Of a DNA stretch of 64,000 nt, positions 1 through 9,745 are shown piece after piece. The first letter of the stretch is position 1. Each line of letters opens with the position of its first letter. The stretch is from the NCBI RefSeq assembly GCF_964355755.1, contig NC_092677.1, positions 18,196,101 through 18,260,100 of the forward strand, read 5' to 3'. Under the pieces are notes generated by a model. The model made no database searches and had not been told where the DNA came from. It was given only the letters and a program-made list of their open reading frames with translations. The translations under genes were made by a program, and so were the position numbers. The DNA is from Antedon mediterranea. Its lineage: Eukaryota > Echinodermata > Crinoidea > Comatulida > Antedonidae.

Positions 1-2
1 TA

Positions 3-646
3 ACTGCTGATTGGGTTGTAAATATCCTTTTAAAACTAAAAGATTGTACAGTATGGAATTGTAAAGATTTGGATTTAAGTGGGACTGACCTATCTTCAAT
101 TGAAGGATCAAAATTAGCTTGTTTTTTAAAATTCTCACCACAGCTAAAACTTCTTAATATGAGTAATTGTCATCTCTCAGGTAGTATTATAAAAGATTTA
201 GTTGATGAATGTGATAAAAACAATGTAGTATTGAAACCTGGCATGCTTAATCTAAGGAGAAACAATCTTTCAGATATTGATGGTGTTTTAGTTTTTAGAT
301 TGACGAGCCAAATTATTCGTGATTGGGATTGTGATTGGTATAGTTATAACCTTACAGTTGATAATCTAAGCGATCGTATAGATGTCTGTTATGAACATAG
401 TTGGGTATTTACATTAAAACGTTTGAATTTAAGTGAGATTAATCTAGCTTCTATTGAAGGATCAAAATTAGCTTGGTTATTAACATTCTCTCCAGAACTA
501 GAATATCTTGATATGAGTCATTGCCATCTTTCAGGTAGTGTTATAAAAGATTTATTCAATGAAAGTGATAAAAACAATGTAGTATTGAAACCGGGCATGC
601 TTGATCTAAGGGAAAACGGTCTTTCAGACATTGATGGTGTTTTACT
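3..646 (+). pseudogene. NLR-like LRR tract, segment 1 (two modules)
   Basis: Open reading frame from the window edge (first codon at base 3) to the foldback insertion at 647. It holds two copies of a module of roughly 95-115 residues that recurs through to 6.2 kb: a leucine-rich strand (motif NLSSIEGSKLACLLKFSP), then LDMSNCHLSGSIIKDL, an acidic linker with NNVVLKPGMLDLR, then NNLSDIDGV, and a variable part ending near LVDACYEHGR. The L..L.L..C.L spacing is that of ribonuclease-inhibitor-type LRRs, as in the C-terminal repeats of NACHT/NLR proteins; that family assignment is inference because no NACHT domain is in the window. LRR domains of this kind bind ligand or hold the receptor inactive. 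No start codon is claimed: the frame is open upstream and the tract probably begins outside the window. Confidence 0.75.
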
Positions 647-1240
647 CGTATCCGGATATTCACCCCCTGGACATTTACCCCGGAAAACTACCCCCCGGAC
701 AACCACCACCTGGACCACTACCCCCTTAGGACAACTACCCCTTTAGGACAACTACCCCCGGACAAATACCCCCCAGACAACTACCCCCTTAGGACAACTA
801 CCCCCTTAGGACAACTACCCCCTTAGGACAACTACCCCCTGGAAAACTACCCCCCGGACAATTACCCCCTAGGAATAATTACCCCCCGGACAATTACCCC
901 CCTTCCCGGACAATTACCCCCCCCCCGGGTAATTACCCCGCGAACAACTAGGACTAGGACAACTAACCCCTGGACAACTACCCCCGGACAATTACCCCTA
1001 GGAACAATTACCTCCGGAGAATTACCCCCCATCCCCCCGGGTAATTACCCCGCGGACAACTGCCTCTGATACAATACTCCCCGTAGGACAACTACCTCCT
1101 GGACCTGGACAATACTCCGAGGGCAAATAATCTTTTAGGACAACTACCTCCGTAGGACAACTAACCCCTGGACAACTACCACCCAGAAAACTATCCCTTT
1201 AGAACAACTACTCCCCGGACGGACAACTACCACCCAGACC

Positions 1241-1872
1241 ATTCAACAACCTGACTCTGCAACAGCGTATAATAGGAATTAATAACTATATTTTAATTCG
1301 TTACTTTGACGAATTACTATTCATTATTGTAAACAAAAGTAAAAGATTGAACATAAATATAGCCTGGTATAAACTGAATATTGTCACACATGATCATAGG
1401 ATAGTCGAACGTATTATATAGTACTCCCTGTATTTACTGTAAAGACTGGGTTCGCTAATAATAATAATAATAATTTTTGCGTCAGGACAATGCTTCGATA
1501 ACCACTGGTCTTAAAAGAATTAATTTTTGTCTCAAATTTGTCATTTGTATTTTTGTACACTTGAAGAATAATATCACTTTTGATATGTGACCTCAATGTT
1601 CACTCACCGAATAAACGGCGATCTTTAAATAAATTCCCCTCAAATAAACGGTGACCATGTCACTCCCATGACACATCATATGGAATAATCGGCGTCTATT
1701 TCCATTAGATTATACCCCCTCCCATTGAATAAACAACTTTCTTCCAATAAATGTCCACCTAAAAACCACCTAAACAATAAACAGCCCAGGCCGTTTTTTC
1801 AATAAATACGGTACTTTAAATCTAGCACATCTAGGGTCTAGCGTGCTGTTAAACAGAATAATCGGTTAAAAA
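1241..1872. other. Unique core of the foldback element, no gene
   Basis: AT-rich sequence between the left arm and the nested inverted repeat. It includes short near-repeats of the form AATAAACGGCG / AATAAACAGCC around 1610-1800. No coding potential is seen on either strand. Confidence 0.5.
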
Positions 1873-2303
1873 CGGGTGTTTCGAAACTAGAGACCCGAGA
1901 CCAGAGACCAGAGACCCGAGACCCAATACGAAAAGGGAGACCTAAAAATACGAAAAGGGAGACCCACGTACGAAAAGGGAGACCCCACTATATGAAAAGG
2001 GAGACCCCACTATACGAAAAGGGAGACCCTAATATACGAAAAGGGAGACCTAAATATACGAAAAGGGAGACCAAATATACGAAAAGGGAGACCCAAATAT
2101 ACGAAATGGGAGACCTAAATATACGAAAAGGGAGACCCACTATAAGAAAAGGGAGACCCCACTATACGAAAAGAGAGACCATACTATACGAAAAGGGAGA
2201 CCCTAATATACGAAAAGGGAGACCCAATTATAGGTCTCCCTTTTCGTATTGGGTCTCGTGTCAGGTCTTCTCTAGTCTCGGGTCTCTAGTTTCGAAACAC
2301 CCG
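1873..2303. mobile_element. Nested inverted-repeat element with minisatellite core
   Basis: A 431-bp palindromic element sitting inside the larger foldback element. It begins CGGGTGTTTCGAAACTAGAG and ends with the reverse complement CTAGTTTCGAAACACCCG; both arms continue through runs of GAGACCCGAGACC. The word TTAAAAA flanks both ends (1866-1872 and 2304-2310), consistent with a 7-bp target duplication (8 bp if the adjoining G is counted). No coding sequence. It must have arrived after, or been carried within, the outer element. Confidence 0.7.
1925..2240. repeat. Minisatellite, about 20-bp unit
   Basis: About fifteen head-to-tail copies of a unit like TATACGAAAAGGGAGACCC with small length variation. 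The plus-strand frame over it (from 1992) is a by-product of the repeat, giving a Lys/Arg/Gly/Pro-rich product that resembles no protein family. Confidence 0.85.
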
Positions 2304-2570
2304 TTAAAAAAAGATGATTTCATTTTTACAGAAACCGGTCCTATATATTTGTCTACTTTTGGATCGGGGGGGGGGGGGTAGTTGACCGGGGGGGGGGTAG
2401 TTACCCGGGGGTAGTTATCCTAAGGGGGTAGTTGTCCTAAGGGGGTAGTTGTCCTAAGGGGGTAGTTGTCCGGTGAGTAGTTGTCCGGGGGGTAGTTGTC
2501 CTAAGGGGGTAGTTGTCCGGGTGGTAAACATCCGGGGGGTAACTGTCTAGGGGGTAAGTGTCCTAGAACC

Positions 2571-2813
2571 GTTTTACTATTTAGGTTGGTTGATCTAATA
2601 ACATATGATCTCTTTAATAAATATAGAAATAGTGCCATTAGTGAAACATTTAAATTTACTTATTATAGACTATCAGTCCATAATCTAAAGCATCTTATAG
2701 ATGCCTGTTACAAACATGGTAGGATATTAATGCACAAGTTGAAATCTTCAATTGAAGGATCAAAATTAGCTTGTTTATTAAAATTCTGTCCACAACTACA
2801 ACATCTTGATATG
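2571..2813 (+). pseudogene. NLR-like LRR tract, segment 2
   Basis: The LRR module resumes directly after the foldback element: TATTTAGGTTG is the same text that follows the corresponding position in later modules (for example near 4200 and 4545). The segment supplies the variable stretch, HLIDACYKHGRILMHKL, and the next SSIEGSKLACLLKF strand, then is cut again after CATCTTGATATG by a LINE fragment. Confidence 0.7.
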
Positions 2814-3715
2814 TGATTATAGATCTAAATATGATTCTTGCCCTGTTGTACGATTTGCTGACGATACGGCGATGATTGGCTTGATTCAGAAGGACGATTG
2901 CACTTCATATTTAAATGAGATTAATAATTTTGTAAAATATAGTAATGATAACTTTTTAGAATTGAATGTTGAAAAAACAAAGGATATGATTATAGATTTT
3001 AGAAAGAAAACGAATAAATGTGATCTAGTTGACATAATGGGTAGACAAATTCAGAGGGTGGAAACATATAAATATCTGGGGGTTGTATTTAACAATAAAT
3101 TGACGTGGAGTAACCACTTGGATCTCGTTATGAAGAAAGTAAATACTAGAATGTACTGTTTAAGACAACTAAACAAGTTCAGTGTAAATAATAATATTTT
3201 GATTACATTCTATCAGTCTATTATTGTTGGGGTTTGGAAATATTGTATTGCGGGGTGGGGTGGAAATGTTACAGAGGAAGATAAGAGTAGAATTGATCGT
3301 GTAGTAAGAAGGGTTGAGAGGATGTATGATTTGTGTCAGCAGTCGGTGGATTCAGTTTATTGCGAGAACCTGGACAGGCTTTTTGGGATGGTGTTGAGGG
3401 ATGAAAGTCATCCCGTGAATTCCGATTTAGGCAGTCTCAGGAGTGCTCGCAGTGGAAGATTGCGATCCGCGGCTGCTGACACAAACCGATATCTTTTCTC
3501 CTTTCTGCCCACAGGTATCAGGAGACATCAGCGACATTCATCCAGATGAGCACCATGAAATAATATGTAATTATATGTTCTTGTTGTGAGTTTTTAATAT
3601 TGGTATTGTTGTATTGTCATGTTATTTTATTGTAATTATGATGTATTTGAAGACGAGCAATGTAATTTTCTCCTTGTGGGAACGAATAAAGATTATACTT
3701 GATACTTGATACTTG
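2814..3715 (+). mobile_element. 5'-truncated LINE, CR1/L2/Rex1-like reverse transcriptase end
   Basis: Non-LTR retrotransposon fragment inserted in the LRR tract. The frame to 3549 carries the reverse-transcriptase catalytic motif FADDT (about residue 20 of the fragment), then EKTKDMIIDFRKK, ETYKYLGVVFNNKLTW and the thumb/C-terminal region ending with a Ser/Arg-rich tail. The 5' part of the element is missing, as is usual for LINE copies. The 3' end has the polyadenylation-like AATAAAG and a short 7-base tail repeat (TTGATAC/ACTTGAT, about three units), typical of LINEs that end in microsatellites rather than poly(A). Clade placement is inference. Confidence 0.8.
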
Positions 3716-4411
3716 AGTGATTGCCATCTATCAGGTAGTATTATAAATAATTTATTGAGTCAATGTGATAAGGACAATGTGGTATTGAAACCTGACATGC
3801 TGATTTATGTACATAAAAATGATCTTTCAGATATTGATGTTCTTTCATTGTTTCGGTTAATAAATCAAATTGGTGTGTGTAATGGCGTTTTTGTATGGCT
3901 TAAGTATAAGTTGTCAGTTGATCACCTTAGATGTGTTGTGGATGCTTGTGAACATGGTAGAACATTGACATGGAAAAAGTTAGATATAACGGATATGAAA
4001 ATATCGTCAAATGAAATATCAACATTAGGTCGTTTGTTGAAATTCTCACCACAAATTCAACAGCTTCGTATGAAAAATTGCGATCTCTCAGGTAGTATTA
4101 TACAAGAATTGTTCTATGAATGTGATAAAACCAACGTGGTATTGAAACATGGCATGCTTGATCTAACAGGAAACAATCTTTCAGATATTAATGTTGTTAC
4201 ACTGTTTAGGTTGACGAGCCTAATGGTGGTGTATCACACTTTCAAATGGCGTGATTATAAATTGTCAGTTGATAACCTAATATGTCTTATAGATGCCTGT
4301 TATGAACTTGGTAGGATGACATTGAAAAGGTTGAGTTTAGGTGGAATTAACCTTGGTTCTATTGAAGGATCAAAATTAGCTTGTTTATTAAAACACTCTC
4401 TACAGACATCT
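3716..4411 (+). pseudogene. NLR-like LRR tract, segment 3
   Basis: Continuation of the LRR tract after the LINE. It gives DCHLSGSII, one diverged module (ITDMKISSNEISTLGRLLKF) and most of another (IEGSKLACLLK). The frame is lost near 4405, where CTACAGACATC stands in place of the longer text found in sibling modules; a deletion of about five bases explains the shift. Confidence 0.7.
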
Positions 4412-5437
4412 TGATATGAGTAATTGCCATCTCTCAGGTAGTGTTATAAAACATTTATTCAATGAATGTGATAAACACAATGTGGTATTGAAACCGGGCA
4501 TGCTTGATCTAAGGGGAAACAATCTTTCAGATATTAATGGTGTTACACTATTAAGGTTGACGAGCCTAATTATCGATTTTGTATGGTGTTATTATAACTT
4601 GTCAGTTGATAACTTACGAATTCTCGTGGATGTCTGTAATAAAAATAATAGGATATTGACATGGAAAAGGTTGAGTTTAAGTGGGATTAATCTATCTTTA
4701 ATTGAAGGATCAAAATTAGGCTGTTTATTAAAATTCTCTTCACAACTAGAACATCTTGATATGAGTAATTGTCATCTCTCGTGTAGTATTATAAAATTGT
4801 TATTGAATGAATGTGATAAAATCAATCTGGTATTGGTTAATATGCTTGTTCTAAAGAGAAACGATCTTTCAGATATTGATGGTGATACACTTTCTAAGTT
4901 TGTGAATCTACTTGAAAATGAAAGATATTCATTTCATCAGTACAATGAATACACATTTGAGGCTACTGATTACAGTCTGTTAGTTGAAAACATAACAAGT
5001 CTTGCAGACGCCTGTCATGACCATAGAAGGATATTAACCTGGGAAAAGTTGAAGTTAAGTGGGATTAACCTATCTTCAGTTGAAGTATCAAAATTAGCTT
5101 TTTTAATAAATTTCTCTCCACACCTAAAACATCTTGATATGAGTAATTGGTATCTCTCAGGTAGTATTATAAAAGATTTAGTTGCTGAATGTGATAAAAA
5201 CAATGTCGTATTGAAACCTGGCATGCTTGATCTAAGGAGAAACAATCTTTCAGATATTAATGTTGTTACACTATTTAAGTTCATGAGCATAATTTCAATG
5301 ACTGACTATGTTTTTGAATGGCATTATTATACACTAACAGTTGATCACCTAAGAAGTCTTATAGATACCTGTCTTGAATATGGTAAATTATTACCATGCC
5401 GAAGTTTAAATTTATGTGGACTTAACCTAACTTTAAT
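4412..5437 (+). pseudogene. NLR-like LRR tract, segment 4 (longest open part)
   Basis: About 345 open codons with three modules, each with NCHLSGS or close variants, NNLSDI, SLIEGSKL and LDMSN. Unit length varies (about 340-370 bases) mainly in the hydrophobic/aromatic stretch between NLSDI and the Leu-Val-Asp-Ala-Cys motif. The frame closes at 5453 because one G is missing from the word that reads ATTGAAG in siblings (near 5439). Confidence 0.75.
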
Positions 5438-5960
5438 TAAGTATCAAAATTAGGTTGTTTATTAAAATGCTCTCCACAATTACAATATCTTGAAATGTGT
5501 AATAGCAATATTGCGTACGATTTTATACAAGATTTATTAAATGAATGTAATAAAAACAATTTATTGAAACCGGGCATGTTAGTTCTAAGGGGAAGCAATT
5601 TTTCAGATATTGATGGTGTTACACTTTTGAGGTTGATTGAAATGAAACAAATACAATTTGGTGTTGCCACTTTTGAATGGCATAATTATAATCTGTCAGT
5701 TCATCATCTAAGTAATCTTGTAGATGCCTGTAATGAACATATGATATTTACATGGAAAAGGTTGAATTTAAGTGGGATTAACCTATCTTTAATTGAAGGA
5801 TCAAAATTAGCTTGTTTATTGAAGCTCTCTTCTCAACTACAATATCTTAATATGAGTAATTGTCATCTGTCAGGTAGTATTATAAACGATTGTATTATTG
5901 AATGTCATAAAAACAATGTGTTATTTCAAGATATCTTCTTTCTTGATCTAAAAGGAAACA
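5438..5960 (+). pseudogene. NLR-like LRR tract, segment 5
   Basis: The same module family in a shifted frame: LGCLLKCSPQLQYLEMC, then LLNECNKNN, SNFSDIDGVTLLRL, HHLSNLVDACNEH, and a well-preserved LSGINLSLIEGSKLACLLKL. The frame is lost near 5960, where about four bases of the NNLSDID coding text are missing. Confidence 0.7.
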
Positions 5961-6275
5961 ATCTGATATTGATGGGTCTCCATTATATTTTGTGGTCCAA
6001 ACGTCTAAGAGACGTGATAATTTATTTTATCTAACTGAAAAACATGCTTTTAAATGGTGCGATTATAGCCTGAGAGTTGATCACTTAAGAAGTCTTGTAG
6101 ATTCCTGTTGTAAATGTGGTATAGTTGTAACATGGGAAATATTGGATTTAAGTGGGGTTAACCTATCTTCAATTTGAGCATCAACATTAGCCAATTTATT
6201 AATATGCAGTCCAGATCTAATAGTAATTCATTTGACGAACTGCCAACTCTCCAGTAGTATTGTAGTTGTATTATA
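5961..6275 (+). pseudogene. NLR-like LRR tract, decayed end
   Basis: A last module in a third frame (HAFKWCDYSLRVDHLRSLVDS, then LDLSGVNLSSI). A TGA at 6176-6178 replaces the Glu codon of the usual SSIEG. LRR-like text (LANLLICSPDL, TNCQLSSSI) can be followed to about 6275, where the resemblance stops. With earlier frameshifts and two insertions, the locus as written cannot encode one protein. Confidence 0.6.
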
Positions 6276-6489
6276 AAGAAGAGAAGACTTAATCGGATTA
6301 GACAGGTGTTTTTGTAGTAAAATGCAGGGGGTCTTAATAGAAATCTACTTTCTCCATGATGAAAACAGTAGGCTGTCTAGTTTGTATAGAGTGTATCACA
6401 AGTTTTACAATTACTGACACCCAGTTCTTCAGTTTTTTTAAATAGGATTTAATCCTAATATAAAAGAGGAGATACAATTAAGGAGGTTA

Positions 6490-7560
6490 ATGGTACCATT
6501 GGCATGATCTGATTGGTTCCCCTGAATTAAATAAAATGTTAGATCAATTTGATTTTCTTTTACCGAGGACTGACCGTTTTGGAAATGTTTACAATTTGCA
6601 ACTTATTGAGTGACTTCTTGATTAGCAAGTATTATGCTTAATTAAAATTTAAAATATTAAAGATAATAAACTTAAACAGTTGAACATCAAACTACTGCAT
6701 TGTATAACACCTACCAAAAGAAGGCTGTTAAAATGGAAAATAAGCAACACAGATACTTGCCTACAATGCAACGTAGTAGAGGATAATGCCCATTTCTTTT
6801 ATGAATGCACTGAAGTAAAATCCTTATGGGAATATATTAACGTTTACACCATACACAAATTTTCGATCGAGGCAAATTATCGAAACATTGTGCTAGGTAC
6901 AGGAAACAATTATGTCGACCACATGTTCTGCGTTTACAAAGGACATACCGGTACACATGTAAACAAATGGACCGGATCACTGTCTCGTCTTTTTATGGCG
7001 GAAAAAAATAATAGATCTTACCTTAACCGCCTGTTATAATTTATATTTATGTGAATCTGATTATTTAAAATATATATGTATGTATGAGAACAGTTGTGTA
7101 CTACAGGTGTAAATATACAGATATTTACCTAATATTGTTGTATAATACCCATAGGCAGTTTCATTTTATCTTATATGAAGTATGAATTTAAAAAAATTGT
7201 ATCAATTAATATTGAAAACAAAAAAGAAACGTAACGCAACATAAGTAACGCACGAGAAGATAAGCAAACAAATATAACCATGAGACATAAAACTAGACAC
7301 AGGAGTAAGAAAAGCATTTTTAATATATTTGTTTATTTTTTTTATATTCGTATTTTAAAATAATGTATATAGTCTGTATATAGGGCATAAATGAATTATA
7401 TATAAAAAAAAAAATACATACCGAAAAAAAATTATATAACATTAGTAAATGTATCTTCTACAGTGTGTGTGTTTACAATTTTAGATGCTGAGAATTATAG
7501 AACAAAAAAAAATATTAGAAAATAAAAAGCGAAAGGCTAAATCAAAACGATAAGTAAAAC
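6490..7560 (+). mobile_element. L1/Tx1-like LINE 3' end (zf-RVT domain)
   Basis: ORF 6680-7039 contains CLQCN...AHFFYEC, a Cys-x2-Cys...His-x4-Cys zinc-binding pattern of the zf-RVT type found at the end of ORF2 in L1/Tx1-like LINEs, followed by SLSRLFMAEKN. Upstream, a related frame (LLPRTDRFGNVYNLQLIE near 6560-6610) is broken by stops. The region from GATCGAGGCAAATTATCG (near 6868) to about 7560 recurs at 28.9-29.6 kb, which fixes the 3' UTR. It ends in A-rich sequence. 5'-truncated and dead. Confidence 0.7.
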
Positions 7561-7581
7561 AGCCAGAAAAGTTAGCAGAAC

Positions 7582-7608
7582 TTTCGGGCAACACTAGCCC
7601 TTCATCAG
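7582..7608 (-). other. Hammerhead-ribozyme-like core motif
   Basis: On the minus strand the text CTGATGA, A, GGGC, seven-base loop, GCCC, GAAA reproduces the conserved core and helix II of a hammerhead ribozyme. It is followed by AGTT CTGCT AACT, able to form a four-pair helix III. A convincing helix I is not seen, so this may be chance or a fossil. Hammerheads occur in Penelope-like and other retroelements. Confidence 0.2.
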
Positions 7609-7914
7609 TGCAAGTGAAGGAATTTGGATAAAGTCATAGTATAAGAGCTGGCAAGTGCTGCCTGGGTGGACAGGAATAAAAGAAATACAACAAAAGGAGG
7701 CAGGGTGGAGTCTGAATAAGAGTAGAAAGCAAAGAAGGTAGCTTGGTAGAGATATAAACAATTTTGGAATGAAACTAAAAAACAGCTTAAATTGTGGTTA
7801 ATTTTGAAACTTAAATTTTGGTTAGTCAATGGAATAATTTTACCGATCTGGGAGTATGTTCCTAATGTTAAGTCCAAAAGGTTTGTGGTTTTAAGTTGTA
7901 ATTCCCAGTGGCTT

Positions 7915-8240
7915 CGTGAATAAAAATACTGAAAGATGAGGGCGTATCAATTTGATCTCTGGTGCGCGTGCGTACAACTGAGGACTAGTGCTCTTCCACC
8001 GTACCACGCCGAGTCGCTATCCAATCGAGTTTGAACAATACCATGAAAGCCCCAGTGGTCTAATGGTTAGGACATCTGCATATCAAGCAGGCTGTCCGAC
8101 TTCGAGTCTCGGTTGGGGCGAGTTTTTCTCATTCTCACAGATTTCCTCATCTTTATCGTTTCAAATTAATTAATTAATTTTCAGTATATCACCCTGTAAG
8201 CGAGAGGTCGCAGGTTTGAATCCCGCCAGGGAAACTTGTT
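7915..8240. repeat. tRNA-derived SINE-like repeat, copy 1
   Basis: Composite repeat. A 5' part (CGTGAATAAA...GGGCGTATCAATTTGATC...GTGCGCGTGCGTACAA...CGCTATCCAATCGAG) recurs at 9470. A tRNA-like middle lies at 8049-8120, and a 3' part (GAGTTTTTCT...ATCGTTTCAAATTAATTAA...TTTCAGTATA) recurs at 8935-9010. After it, AGGTCGCAGGTTTGAATCCCG (8206-8226) looks like a further pol III B box. Confidence 0.6.
8049..8120 (+). tRNA. tRNA-like sequence (anticodon ATC), SINE head
   Basis: Seventy-two bases fold as a tRNA: acceptor GCCCCAG with TTGGGGC, D stem GTCT with GGAC, anticodon stem TCTGC with GCAGG around loop ATATCAA, T arm loop TTCGAGT. One mismatch (C-C) closes the T loop. The ATC anticodon is unusual for a cytosolic tRNA. 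The neighbouring copy at 8.9 kb has a better T arm but a degraded D arm. Because flanks recur with it, it is more likely the promoter of a SINE than a working tRNA gene. Confidence 0.4.
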
Positions 8241-8884
8241 CATTGGTTGACACTACTGAAACATTTAAGAGTAACCAAACTGGTCGAATTATTCGGATAA
8301 GACAATCAATAGGGAGAAAAATTGTGACGTCACGTTTCCTGGCTACCGACTGCGCTGGGTACAAACAAAGTTTGGTCGGCCATCTAGTCCTATTCTAACG
8401 CATTGATTTAACACCGCTTTTTCGTACATCCCGATAAATTTCGTTTTTACATAATTTACAGTTGATCATCTTGCTTTATTTTACTACGTTACTACTGTTG
8501 AATATTTTGCTGATAATATATCGTAAGTTCACTTTCAGTTTATAATCGCAATGTTCGTAAAATAGCATTTTAAATGCCGTGTTACATCACGACATCAGAG
8601 GTAGTCGTGTGCGGTCGTTCTTAGCCGCCTATAGCAGCGACATTTTGCCGATCAATATGACCCATATCTGGCCTAGCTTATGCATCAAAACTAGTAAAAT
8701 TCAACATTTTACCTACCATATTAAAAACTCAAACTTTAATAAGCAATACATTACAAATAAATAGTAAACTGAAAATTAGAAATGTATATTAATTCGCTCA
8801 TTTCCACAAACAAACGCAGAAATACTGATAGTATAAACTCGCCGCCAGAGAAAGAGGCCTATAAGTGCTTGTAACACGAAATTT
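8241..8884. other. No supported gene
   Basis: AT-rich anonymous sequence between two SINE copies. Open frames of 60-64 codons on both strands overlap each other and have no recognisable domain. Confidence 0.5.
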
Positions 8885-9010
8885 TGGTTGGGACAGCTGC
8901 ATATCAAGCAGAGGGTCCAGGTTCGAGCCTCGGTTGGGTCGAGTTTTTCTTGTTCTTACAGATTTCTTCATCTTATCGTTTCAAATTAATTAATTAAATT
9001 TCAGTATAAT
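8885..9010. repeat. tRNA-derived SINE-like repeat, copy 2 (partial)
   Basis: Shares CTGCATATCAAGCAG, TTCGAGYCTCGGTTGGG and the AAATTAATTAATTAA 3' part with copy 1. The D-arm half is diverged or truncated. The T arm (CCAGGTTCGAGCCTCGG) is closer to a functional B box than in copy 1. Confidence 0.6.
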
Positions 9011-9014
9011 TTCA

Positions 9015-9339
9015 GTCGAGTTTACCACACAGCACTAGTAGTTAATGACAAACTATACACATCACTAATGCTGCGAACACCAAAAATGATCCTACTCTGG
9101 TTTTTGTCTGGGCGCAACAAGTATATTTAACTTTTCTGAACGTTGATGGCGTTCTACAAACCCTTACTGCGCATGTCTACTAAAATAATTCTCAACAACT
9201 AGCGATGTGTGTATAAAAAACAACTCGACCGGTAGCGATGTGTGTTTAAAACTCGACCGGTAGCGCGATGTGTAAATCTCGACCATTAGTGATGTGTATA
9301 GTTTGTCATTAACTACTAGTGCTGTGTGGTAAACTCGAC
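9015..9339. mobile_element. Small foldback element, 56-bp perfect arms
   Basis: Bases 9015-9070 and 9284-9339 are perfect inverted copies (left starts GTCGAGTTTACCACACAGCA, right ends TGCTGTGTGGTAAACTCGAC). The spacer is about 210 bp. Beyond the right arm the word CTCGACC/CTCGACT plus GATGTGT recurs to about 9400. No coding sequence. Confidence 0.75.
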
Positions 9340-9405
9340 CGATAGGTATGTGTCTAGTCAATCTCGACTAGCAGGGATTTGTAAACTCAACAGCTAGGGA
9401 TTGGC
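9200..9405. repeat. Degenerate tandem subrepeats, about 25-35 bp
   Basis: At least five copies of (A)CTCGACCGGTAGCGATGTGT and variants, spaced unevenly, spanning the right arm of the foldback element. The arms thus contain tandem units, as in the larger foldback elements of this window. Confidence 0.6.
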
Positions 9406-9469
9406 ATTTGAAATGGTTTTGTCCGTCCTGGCGTGCCATATAAAAGTATCTCTGTGGAGATCCCACTTC

Positions 9470-9630
9470 GTGAATAAATATACTGAAAGAGATGAGGGCG
9501 TATCAATTTGATCTCTGGTGCGCGTGCGTACAATTGCGAGACTAGTACCACGCCGAGAATGTTAAAGAGTCGCTATCCAATCGAGTTTGAACAATACCAT
9601 GAAAGCTTCAATGGTCTAAGGGTTGGGTCT
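9470..9630. repeat. SINE-like repeat, copy 3 (5' part)
   Basis: Matches 7915-8065: GTGAATAAATATACTGAAAG, GAGGGCGTATCAATTTGATC, GGTGCGCGTGCGTACAA, CGCTATCCAATCGAGTTTGA. It ends inside a degraded tRNA-like part (CTTCAATGGTCTAAGGGTT). Confidence 0.6.
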
Positions 9631-9631
9631 A

Positions 9632-9745
9632 GTTGGGCATATTTTTTAGGCCTAGCTGGTAAAGAGCGGTAGTGTACGAACATCGTACGCTAGCTATTTA
9701 GGCCTAGCCTGACGTTGTCGCTTTGCTGAATTAATTGTCTTTCAG
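9632..9745. repeat. Dispersed repeat, partner near 26.65 kb
   Basis: Shares AGGCCTAGCTGGTAAA, GTACGAACATCGTACGCTAG, CTAGCCTGACGTTGT and ATTAATTGTCTTTC with 26,655-26,755. It contains the palindrome GTACGAACATCGTAC. Class unknown. Confidence 0.6.

Larger units (their letters stand above)
647..2570. mobile_element. Foldback-type DNA transposon with tandem-repeat arms
   Basis: A 1.9-kb insertion inside an LRR module. Both flanks carry the 8-base word GTTTTACT (639-646 and 2571-2578), which fits a target-site duplication because sibling LRR modules read straight through this point. The two ends are inverted: reading inward, each starts with a diverged 28-base terminus followed by C-rich tandem repeats. 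The left arm (about 665-1240) is built of a 17-base unit GGACAACTACCCCCTTA and variants; the right arm (about 2365-2560) is its reverse complement. The arms therefore form a long hairpin, as in foldback elements. No transposase frame is visible, so it is non-autonomous. The 8-bp duplication would suit hAT-like mobilisation, but the superfamily is not established. Confidence 0.8.

Noticed and set aside
518-718. Minus-strand ORF opposite the LRR tract
   Set aside because: Antisense of repeated LRR coding sequence; similar antisense frames recur at 5015 and 5437 for the same reason.
1992-2381. 129-codon plus frame
   Set aside because: Translation of a 20-bp minisatellite running into a G tract; no protein-like content.
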